Shown piece by piece: positions 25,892-33,293 of a stretch of DNA of 64,000 nucleotides. The translations under genes were made by a program, and so were the position numbers. The notes beneath the pieces are model-generated. The model did not search any database and had not been told where the DNA came from. It saw nothing but the letters and a program-made list of their open reading frames with translations. The stretch comes from Corynebacterium glyciniphilum AJ 3170 (GTDB lineage Bacteria > Actinomycetota > Actinomycetes > Mycobacteriales > Mycobacteriaceae), in the NCBI RefSeq assembly GCF_000626675.1, contig NZ_CP006842.1:2232001-2296000 (forward strand). The letters run 5' to 3'. Numbering within the stretch: position 1 is the stretch's first letter; the number at the start of each line of letters is the position of its first letter.

Positions 25892-27367
25892 CTACACGAA
25901 GACGGAGATCAGCAGCGCCATGAGTAGACCGAAGACCGACACCAGCGTCTGCACTGTCATATGTGTCTTGGTTGCCTGGCCGAGCGTCATGCCGAAGGAT
26001 TCCTTGACGAACCAGAAGCCTGCGTGGTTCACCCAGTTCAGCCCCACCGACCCCGACCCGATGGCGATGACCACCAGCGACACGTAGGCCGACGGCATAC
26101 CGGCGACCAACGGAGCGAGGATACCTGTGGCGCTGACGATGCCGACGGTGGCTGAACCGGTGCAGAACGACAGGATCAGACCAATCAACCAGCCGAGCAG
26201 GATGAGGTTCATGTCGAAGCCCGAGACCACGTCAACGATGGCATCGTTGATGTCCGACGTCTTCAGCACGGAGTTGAACATGCCACCGCCCGCGATGATC
26301 AGGGCCACGCCGGCGACAGACCCCAGGGAACTGCCGAAAGACTTCTTCACGTCCGCGCCACTCATCTTCGCAGAAAAGCTCAACACGAATGCAGCGAACA
26401 GAACACCGATGAACATGGCGATGACGGGCTCTCCGAGAAGGGCAGCCGGAGTCTTCAGCGAGGAGTTCGGCGCTACCAGATCCACCACAGTCTCGAAGAG
26501 CATGAGGACGACGGGTACCAGAACGCACACGAATGCCAACCAGGTAGGCACGGGGCGCAGGACGTTGCCAGACTCTTCACCACGTCGCGGTTCCTCCACC
26601 GGGGAAGAACCGTGCTCACCACCGGCGTTACCGGATGCGGCGCTCGCGGACAACTCTGCCGCGAGTTCCGCCGGAGTGGTACCGGTGTACTGGCGCACCA
26701 ACTTGTCCTCCGGCTCCAGGGAGATCCGCGGTGCGATGAAGTGACCGTAGACCGGCCCGGAGAGGACGACAGCCGGCACTGCGCACAGCAGTCCCAGCCC
26801 GATCGTCAGCCCGATGTTGGCGTCCAGACCGTTGACAGCGATGGTCGGCCCCGGGTGAGGGGGAAGCATGCCGTGCAGGCAGCTCAGTGCGGCGATGGCG
26901 GGGATGAGGACTTTCAGGTACCAGGTCTTCGGGCGTCCGGCGGCGACGTCGAGGCGCAGCGCGACGCCGTAGATCACCGGCATCAGGACGACGAGTCCGA
27001 CCTCGAAGAACATCGGGATGCCGATGAGGAAGGCGACCGCCGTCATCACCCAGGGTGCGGTGCGCGGAGAACTGTGGTCGACGACGAGGTCGGCGATACG
27101 CCCCACTGCTCCGGAGTCGGCGAGCAGACGCCCGAGCATTGCGCCGAGAAAGACGACGAGACCGGTCTCCCCGAGAGTCCCGCCTGCGCCGTCGATGAGC
27201 GTCTCAGGGATATCCGCCATCGGCAGACCTGCGGCGACTGCAGCAAAGAAGGAAACAACCGTGAGTGCGAGGAAGGGGTGGAGTTTCGTACGCCAGTTGA
27301 TCAGGAAGATCAAAAGGATGATCGATACAGCCAGAACCCCAACCAGATAAGTTGGTGAATCATACAT
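25892..27367 (-). CDS. gntP: GntP-family gluconate/sugar-acid permease
   Basis: 491 residues with about 12-14 membrane segments and a hydrophilic loop near 225-270. Family features include INWRTKLHPFLALTVVSF near the N-terminus, GLVVFLGAMLGRLLADSGAV, GIPMFFEVGLVVLMPVIY, MLPPHPGPTIAV and FCTGSATVGIVSA. GntP carriers import gluconate and related aldonates with protons. On the minus strand TAATCT (27381-27376) is eight bases before the ATG, so the transcript may be leaderless. It is followed after nine bases by an oxidoreductase gene. Confidence 0.92.
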   Translation of the reverse strand: MYDSPTYLVGVLAVSIILLIFLINWRTKLHPFLALTVVSFFAAVAAGLPMADIPETLIDGAGGTLGETGLVVFLGAMLGRLLADSGAVGRIADLVVDHSSPRTAPWVMTAVAFLIGIPMFFEVGLVVLMPVIYGVALRLDVAAGRPKTWYLKVLIPAIAALSCLHGMLPPHPGPTIAVNGLDANIGLTIGLGLLCAVPAVVLSGPVYGHFIAPRISLEPEDKLVRQYTGTTPAELAAELSASAASGNAGGEHGSSPVEEPRRGEESGNVLRPVPTWLAFVCVLVPVVLMLFETVVDLVAPNSSLKTPAALLGEPVIAMFIGVLFAAFVLSFSAKMSGADVKKSFGSSLGSVAGVALIIAGGGMFNSVLKTSDINDAIVDVVSGFDMNLILLGWLIGLILSFCTGSATVGIVSATGILAPLVAGMPSAYVSLVVIAIGSGSVGLNWVNHAGFWFVKESFGMTLGQATKTHMTVQTLVSVFGLLMALLISVFV

Positions 27368-27458
27368 GGAGGCCGAGATTACACCTGCCTCGAACTCCGT
27401 CCTGTACCACTCCCCTTCGACGTGTGCGACGGTCTCGGAGACGGCACGGTACCCAAGC

Positions 27459-28904
27459 TCAGCGGCCTAGCAACTCCAACAGACGCAACGCCGTCACACA
27501 CAACGCACGCCCCTCAGGGTCTGTCAGATCCACCCCCAGCTTCCGTTCGACCCGGCGACGATTCGCCAACAGCGTATTGCGATGGACCCCCAATACCTCC
27601 GCTGCTCTAGTCTGCGTATCGGTGGACAGGAGCGCCTCGAGGGTCTCGAAGGCCCGCCGCCGGTCAGACGATTCAAGGAGGGGCCTCAGCACGGCAGTCA
27701 CCAGCGACGGCCGGAACACCTCGGGCAGGAGACTCACAACATCACCCAGGTCGGGCACACCCTGGATTGTCACGCCAGGTGTTGTCTCGCGCCCCACTTG
27801 AATACGGAGGGACAGAACAAGATCTTCCGGGGTCTCGCACATCGGCCCCACGAGCACCGAGTCCCCGGCTGCGGGGTCCACGGACGGTGCCAGGATCTCC
27901 GGAGTCCGCCACCCCTCTCCTTGTCCGTCATCTGGCAGGACCATCAGCAGGAACCCTCCTACCGTCACCAGCAACGCCGACCTCTCGCCCGACGACAGGG
28001 CTGACTCCACCCGATGCGCCAGGACGCTGCGCCGAACTCCCGACCGGGACGCTATCCGCACCCCGCGCATTCCCTGGGTCGGGTCCACTCCTGCTTCTGA
28101 CAGCTCCGAGACGACGAACGGCACAAGATCGGCATCCGGATGCTGGATCATTTCAGCGGTGCGAGTTGCGCCCGCCGAGCCAAGTTCCTCGAACTGGCGG
28201 GTCAGCGCCATGCCGAGGATTGCTGCGGCGGGTGTCAGGAGCACCCTCATCTCCCGTCCTGCCTCCGCGGGGACGACAAGCGTCCACGTCGTCTCACCAC
28301 TGATCGAGAGGGGGATACTGAGCTGTCCCGTTTCTCCGTCCCCCGCTTTCTCACCGCGTCCGCCTGCGACAACAAAGCCTGTTTCGTCAAAGACCGTCAC
28401 CGTTGTACCTGCCTTTTGCTCGATCAACTCGACCAACCGGTCGACACCCTCATTCCTCGAAGCGCTACGGGTGCAGACCGTGGCGATATCCCAGGCCTGC
28501 CGTGACTCCCAGTAGCGTTCGCCGGCGATCGCCTGATTCACGCTGTGCTGGAGATGAAGAAACGGCATATCGGCGGCGACAGTGAGCACAGGAAGACCGA
28601 ATGACCGCGCTGCCCCGATCAACCCCTCCGGCACACGCGCGTGAGGTTGCCCGATACCGAAGGCCAGGGCAGGAACATGTGCACCGACAAGCCGCTCGAC
28701 GTACGCCTCCCAGATGCGCCCGTCCTCAAAGTTCATCGCCATCCCCGTGGTCAACAACAATGTGTCCGGTTCAAGATAAGCGGTGGGATCCAACTGCTCG
28801 GCGGTCACCACCGTCCGGACAGGACGGTGAAGCTCATCATCCGACGACGGAGTGGCGAGCTCCAGGTTCAGCGACGGATCAGCAATCAGGTCGACAATCA
28901 GCAT
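27459..28904 (-). CDS. PucR-family transcriptional regulator
   Basis: 481 residues. The N-terminal PucR-like domain (about 1-130) has LDPTAYLEPDTLLLTTGMAM and AFGIGQP. A GAF-like middle (about 150-230) contains VTVFDETGFVV. The C-terminal HTH_30 helix-turn-helix is TRAAEVLGVHRNTLLANRRR. PucR/CdaR proteins are usually activators of catabolic genes. It is divergent from the pxpA operon, 134 bp away, so it most likely controls that operon. The inducer is unknown. Confidence 0.85.
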   Translation of the reverse strand: MLIVDLIADPSLNLELATPSSDDELHRPVRTVVTAEQLDPTAYLEPDTLLLTTGMAMNFEDGRIWEAYVERLVGAHVPALAFGIGQPHARVPEGLIGAARSFGLPVLTVAADMPFLHLQHSVNQAIAGERYWESRQAWDIATVCTRSASRNEGVDRLVELIEQKAGTTVTVFDETGFVVAGGRGEKAGDGETGQLSIPLSISGETTWTLVVPAEAGREMRVLLTPAAAILGMALTRQFEELGSAGATRTAEMIQHPDADLVPFVVSELSEAGVDPTQGMRGVRIASRSGVRRSVLAHRVESALSSGERSALLVTVGGFLLMVLPDDGQGEGWRTPEILAPSVDPAAGDSVLVGPMCETPEDLVLSLRIQVGRETTPGVTIQGVPDLGDVVSLLPEVFRPSLVTAVLRPLLESSDRRRAFETLEALLSTDTQTRAAEVLGVHRNTLLANRRRVERKLGVDLTDPEGRALCVTALRLLELLGR

Positions 28905-29038
28905 GAATCAATGCTCCCTTGGCTCGTCAAGGCCACTCTTCCTTGTGCATACTGCGCAAAATCTGGTCACCAGATAGTGCACTTTCGATATTCTACGCGT
29001 CGTTTCTCGGAACTAATGTCCATAACGAAGGAGGAAAT

Positions 29039-29761
29039 GTGAGCACAACCACAATCAATGCAGATCTTGGCGAAGGTCTCGGTCTTCACGCATTCGGCAA
29101 CGACGAACACTTGATGGAGGTCATTGATCTCGCCAACGTGGCCTGCGGTTTCCATGCGTCGGATCCGCAGATCATGGACCGTACGGTGGCCCTGGCCAAA
29201 GAGCACGGGGTCTCCGTGGGAGCCCACCCCGGGCTACCCGACCTCGCCGGTTTCGGTCGCCGGGCAATGGCGCTCTCCCCGCACGAGGTGGAGAACATCG
29301 TTCGATATCAGGTCGGGGCACTCAGTGGCTTTCTTACTGGCCACGGTGTCCCCCTCAACCACATCAAACCCCACGGTGCCCTCTACGGCATGGTCGGTCG
29401 CGACCCCGAACTGATGCGCGGCGTAGCCAGAGTGGCGGCCGATTACGGCGTCCCCGTTCTCGGGTTGGCGAACACCGCGCACAAGACGGTGTGCGACGAG
29501 TTCGGTGTGCCGTTCATCGCCGAGGTGTACGTCGACCTCAACTATGACGCAGACGGGACACTGATCATCGAACGCACCCCGGCGCCTGCGGTCCCGGACG
29601 AGGCGGCAGCGAGAATCCGCTCCGGGCTGACGCAGGGCGTCATCCAGTCGGTCGACGGTGGTGACCTTCAGGTCACCTTCGACAGCGTCTGTGTGCATTC
29701 CGACCCACCCAATGCCGTTGACGTCGTCCGTGCCGTCCGGTCCGCCATCACATTCTCATAA
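29039..29761 (+). CDS. pxpA: LamB/YcsF family protein, 5-oxoprolinase subunit A type
   Basis: 240 residues starting at GTG 29039, seven bases after a strong GAAGGAGG ribosome binding site. Family motifs are present: INADLGEGLG, VACGFHASDP, GVSVGAHPGLPD, HIKPHGALYG and EVYVDLNYDADG. LamB/YcsF is the PxpA component of the ATP-dependent 5-oxoprolinase PxpABC and also occurs in lactam-utilisation loci. First gene of a five-gene run ending at 33265. Confidence 0.9.
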   Translation: MSTTTINADLGEGLGLHAFGNDEHLMEVIDLANVACGFHASDPQIMDRTVALAKEHGVSVGAHPGLPDLAGFGRRAMALSPHEVENIVRYQVGALSGFLTGHGVPLNHIKPHGALYGMVGRDPELMRGVARVAADYGVPVLGLANTAHKTVCDEFGVPFIAEVYVDLNYDADGTLIIERTPAPAVPDEAAARIRSGLTQGVIQSVDGGDLQVTFDSVCVHSDPPNAVDVVRAVRSAITFS

Positions 29762-29791
29762 CCACACCTGCATCCCCAGAGAGAGGCCCTC

Positions 29792-30031
29792 ATGTCAGAG
29801 ATCAAGTCCCCCTTCCCCGGCGTCTTCTACCGCAAGCCAGCCCCGGACAAACCCAACCTGGTCAACGTCGGCGACATGGTTAGCGCCGGTCAGACGGTCG
29901 GCGTTATCGAGATCATGAAACAGTTCAATGAAATCAAGTCTGATGTCGCCGGCGTGATCCGGGAATTCCGCGTCGACAACGAAGGCATGGTCAACCCAGG
30001 TGACGTCATCGCCGTCATCGAAGAAGAGTAG
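29792..30031 (+). CDS. Stand-alone biotin carrier protein (biotinyl domain)
   Basis: 79 residues, essentially only the biotinyl/lipoyl beta-barrel: IKSPFPGVFYRKPAPDKPNL, VGDMVSAGQTVGVIEIMKQF and GVIREFRVDNEGMVNPGDVI. Lys43 is the biotin attachment site. The usual AMKM is changed to IMKQ. There is no N-terminal Ala/Pro-rich extension as in acetyl-CoA carboxylase AccB, so it is a minimal carrier dedicated to this operon. It lies between pxpA and a biotin carboxylase gene. Confidence 0.88.
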   Translation: MSEIKSPFPGVFYRKPAPDKPNLVNVGDMVSAGQTVGVIEIMKQFNEIKSDVAGVIREFRVDNEGMVNPGDVIAVIEEE

Positions 30032-30040
30032 GGCAGGAAC

Positions 30041-31396
30041 ATGAAGAAGCTTCTCATCGCCAACCGTGGCGAGATCGCCGTCCGGATCATCCGCTCTGCG
30101 AGGGAGGCAGGGATCGAGACAGTCCTCACCGTCAGTGAAGCAGACGTGGACTCGGTGGCGGCCCGCCTTGCCGATGCGACCATCACCATCGGACCGCCGC
30201 CGGTCACCAGTTCCTACATCAACGTTGACGCGGTCATGGAAGCGGTCAGACGGTCTGGGGCGGACGCGGTCCACCCGGGTTTCGGCTTCCTGTCAGAGAA
30301 CGCGGACTTTGCGCGCGCGGTCGGTGAAGCCGGGGTGACCTGGGTCGGCCCGTCGCCCGAAACGATCGAACTGATGGGAAACAAGTCCGAGGCCCGCCGG
30401 GCAGCGCGGGAGGCCGGTGTTCCGACCCTGCCCGGTACCGACGGCGCGCTCAAGGAGGGAGACGATGCCCTGGCCATCGCCAACGCAATAGGATATCCAC
30501 TGGTGGTCAAAGCGTCCTCTGGAGGCGGAGGACGAGGAATCCGTCTGGTCAGCTCACCCGATGAGCTGCTTTCCACGATCGATGTAGCCCAGGCTGAGGC
30601 TCGGGCAGCCTTCGGCGACCCTGCCGTTTACCTAGAAAGGTTCATCGAGAAAGCGCGACACGTGGAGGTGCAGGTCATTGGCGACGGCCACACGGTGATC
30701 CACCTTGGAGACCGTGACTGCACGATGCAGCGACGCCACCAGAAGCTGCTGGAGGAAGCTCCCGCCCCAGACCTTCCCGACGATGTACGGGAAACTATCC
30801 GTGAATCTTCGGTACAACTCGCCCAGAATTGCGGATACTCTGGTGCCGGTACCGTCGAATTCCTCTACGATCCGGTCCGCCGAGAGGCGGCCTTCATCGA
30901 AATGAACACCCGGATCCAGGTTGAACACCCTGTCACCGAGATGGTGACAGGTACTGACGTCGTCGCCGAACAGATCCGGATCGCCGACGGCAGAGGGTTG
31001 TCTCTCGCACAAGACGACGTGAAGTTCGACGGCCATGCTTTCGAGGTCCGCATCAATGCCGAGGATCCCTCGAACAATTTCATGCCGTCACCGGGGACGT
31101 TGACTGTGGTGACGTGGCCACGCAGTGGGTCAGTACGGATCGACACCGGATTCGAGGAAGGATCAGTCGTCCTCCCCTTCTACGATTCCATGATCGCGAA
31201 GATCATCGTCCACGCCGACACCAGGGATGCCGCACTCACGTCACTTCAGACGGCCCTGTCCGAACTCCATATCGAGGGCGTGTCGACCACCCGCGCCCTC
31301 CTTGCGGCGCTCGCGACCACCCCTGAACTTCGCGAGGTCACCCACTTCTCAACATTTGTCGAAAAGCACCCGGAAATCCTGGAGAGCCTGTCATGA
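30041..31396 (+). CDS. Biotin carboxylase (AccC-like) subunit
   Basis: 451 residues, full length for AccC. The preATP-grasp domain begins KKLLIANRGEIAVRIIRSAR. The ATP-grasp domain has VVKASSGGGGRGIRLV, ERFIEKARHVEVQVIGDG, the bicarbonate/biotin region RDCTMQRRHQKLLEEAPAP and EMNTRIQVEHPVTEMVTG. It carboxylates biotin on the carrier encoded just upstream, using ATP and bicarbonate. Its stop overlaps the next start by four bases. Fitting neighbours (carrier before, KipI/KipA-type carboxyltransferase halves after) suggest a dedicated carboxylase rather than acetyl-CoA carboxylase. Confidence 0.92.
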   Translation: MKKLLIANRGEIAVRIIRSAREAGIETVLTVSEADVDSVAARLADATITIGPPPVTSSYINVDAVMEAVRRSGADAVHPGFGFLSENADFARAVGEAGVTWVGPSPETIELMGNKSEARRAAREAGVPTLPGTDGALKEGDDALAIANAIGYPLVVKASSGGGGRGIRLVSSPDELLSTIDVAQAEARAAFGDPAVYLERFIEKARHVEVQVIGDGHTVIHLGDRDCTMQRRHQKLLEEAPAPDLPDDVRETIRESSVQLAQNCGYSGAGTVEFLYDPVRREAAFIEMNTRIQVEHPVTEMVTGTDVVAEQIRIADGRGLSLAQDDVKFDGHAFEVRINAEDPSNNFMPSPGTLTVVTWPRSGSVRIDTGFEEGSVVLPFYDSMIAKIIVHADTRDAALTSLQTALSELHIEGVSTTRALLAALATTPELREVTHFSTFVEKHPEILESLS

Positions 31397-32283
31397 CACG
31401 CGCGCGCTACACATACGGAGGGGACGAATTCCTGTTCGTAGAGGTATCCGAAGAGATGAGCCTCGCTGCGAACTTCACTGTCACCCTGATTGCCCGTGAA
31501 CTCCAGGAACATCATCTCAACGGCGTCATCGAAATCTGTCCCGCCAATGCCTCATTGCTGATCAGGTTCAACCCGGAGGTCATCGCGCCCGGCGATCTCG
31601 AAGACTCCGTTCGCTCGATCGAGGAGAAGGTCACTGACTCCGCAAACTCCGTCGTACCGACGAGGATTATCGAGGTGCCGGTCTGGTACGACGACCCGGT
31701 AACGGCCGAAGTCGTCTCCCGCTTCAGGGAGGGCTACCACCAGGACCCGTCCGGCAACGATCTGGACTACGCCGCCACGGTAAACGGCCTTGAGGATGCC
31801 TCCGCTTTCATCCGAGCACACCACCAGTCACCCTGGATCGTGTCGATGGTCGGTTTCGTGGCAGGCCTCCCCTTCATGTACCAACTCGTCGACAGGGAGC
31901 ACCAACTCGAGGTCCCGAAGTATCTCTCCCCCCGCACCGACACCGCACCTCTGACGGTGGGGCACGGCGGTTGCTTCGCGGTGATCTACTCCGTCCGCGG
32001 TGCCGGTGGCTACCAGATGTTCGGTATCGCTGCCGCTCCCATCTACCACCCGGAGCTCCAGGGAACCGATCAGGAGGACCAGATGATCCTTTTCCGGCCC
32101 GGGGACATCGTGAAGTTCCGGCCGGTCGAAGAAGCTGAGTACCGGCGGATACAACAGGAAGTTGAGGCGGGGTCTTTCCGTTACAGGCAGGTCCCGATTG
32201 ACTTCGACATGGAGCGTGCCTTGGAAGAAGGTGCGGTCTACAACACCGAACTCGTGGAGGCACTCAATGTCGACGGACGCTGA
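31393..32283 (+). CDS. pxpB: KipI-like protein, 5-oxoprolinase subunit B / carboxyltransferase C-domain family
   Basis: 296 residues, about 60-80 more than typical PxpB. The family core runs from SLLIRFNPEVI through ARIIEVPVWYDDP-like TRIIEVPVWYDDP and GFVAGLPFMYQL to SPRTDTAPLTVGHGGCFAVI and GGYQMFGIAAAPIYHPE. The canonical IGGxQTGIYPxxSPGGW loop is replaced by VGHGGCFAVIYSVRGAGGY, so this is a divergent subfamily. The same fold occurs in the carboxyltransferase part of urea carboxylase. The start overlaps the biotin carboxylase stop by four bases. Confidence 0.85.
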   Translation: MTRARYTYGGDEFLFVEVSEEMSLAANFTVTLIARELQEHHLNGVIEICPANASLLIRFNPEVIAPGDLEDSVRSIEEKVTDSANSVVPTRIIEVPVWYDDPVTAEVVSRFREGYHQDPSGNDLDYAATVNGLEDASAFIRAHHQSPWIVSMVGFVAGLPFMYQLVDREHQLEVPKYLSPRTDTAPLTVGHGGCFAVIYSVRGAGGYQMFGIAAAPIYHPELQGTDQEDQMILFRPGDIVKFRPVEEAEYRRIQQEVEAGSFRYRQVPIDFDMERALEEGAVYNTELVEALNVDGR

Positions 32284-33265
32284 CGACATCAACGGAACGA
32301 TCCAGGTCGTCTCGCCCGGACTCTTGACGACCGTTCAGGATCTGGGCAGATTCGGCTACTACCACCTGGGAATTCCTCAAGGCGGCGCGCTCGACGCCTG
32401 GTCTTCACGGTCCGCCAACGCACTCGTCGGAAACGACGCGCACGATGCGGTGTTGGAGTGCACCTACATGGGCCCCTCTCTACACTTCTCCCGTGACACG
32501 GTGATCGCCGTCACCGGAGCACCGGTAGCGACGATGGTGAACAACGAGCCCGTCGCGATGTGGTCGCGCGTCCTCGTTCCTGCCGGCGCAACAGTCACGT
32601 TCGGCCTTATCGAAGCCGGAACACGGTTCTATGTGGCTGCGAAGGGTGGCATCGATGTTCCCGTGGTTCTGGGTTCTCGGTCGACCTACATTCCCGGCGC
32701 ACTGGGCGGCATCGACGGTCGGAAACTCGAGGCCGGAGACGTTCTACCTCTCGGACCGGCATCCACGCGCCCCGGTTTCCCGGAGGTTCCGGAGGAGCTC
32801 CGGCCGGAGTTCAGCACGTCCCAGAACGTCCGGATTCTGATGGGCCTCTACGATCACAAACTGACGGAGAGGGGGAGAGAGAATCTCCTGTCCGGTGAGT
32901 GGACCTTGACTCCGGTGGCCGACCGTGCCGGGCTGCGCTACAGCGGCCCTGGTGTGGAATGGCGTGATTCTCCTCAGCCCTTCGGCGCCGGTGCCGATCC
33001 CTCGAACATCGTCGACGCCGGATATGCGGTGGGGTCGATCCAGATACCTGGCGGGACCCAACCGATCATATTGCACCGGGACGCCGTCTCAGGTGGCGGA
33101 TACGCCATGATCGGCACCGTCATCAGTGCCGACATGGATCTTGTTGCCCGTGCGACACCGGGGACCACGACCAGGTTTATCGAGGTGACGATGGAGGAAG
33201 CTCTCACTGCGCGGCGAGCCTATGCCGAACGGCTGGAGCGGCTGAACGAGCTCACCGGCCAATGA
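32267..33265 (+). CDS. pxpC: KipA-like protein, 5-oxoprolinase subunit C / carboxyltransferase D-domain family
   Basis: 332 residues from ATG 32267, overlapping the pxpB stop by 17 bases. Features of the family: VVSPGLLTTVQDLGRFGYYH, GIPQGGALDAWSSRSANALV, LECTYMGPSLHF, GAPVATMVN, YVAAKGGIDVPVVLGSRSTY, and near the end GGTQPIILHRDAVSGGGYAMIGTV. With pxpB it forms the two halves of a carboxyltransferase-like module (fused in urea carboxylase and in many KipIA proteins). Last gene of the operon and convergent with the aconitase gene. Confidence 0.88.
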   Translation: MSTDADDINGTIQVVSPGLLTTVQDLGRFGYYHLGIPQGGALDAWSSRSANALVGNDAHDAVLECTYMGPSLHFSRDTVIAVTGAPVATMVNNEPVAMWSRVLVPAGATVTFGLIEAGTRFYVAAKGGIDVPVVLGSRSTYIPGALGGIDGRKLEAGDVLPLGPASTRPGFPEVPEELRPEFSTSQNVRILMGLYDHKLTERGRENLLSGEWTLTPVADRAGLRYSGPGVEWRDSPQPFGAGADPSNIVDAGYAVGSIQIPGGTQPIILHRDAVSGGGYAMIGTVISADMDLVARATPGTTTRFIEVTMEEALTARRAYAERLERLNELTGQ

Positions 33266-33293
33266 CCTCTCAGCCCGCGGAGGGGCCACGGCG

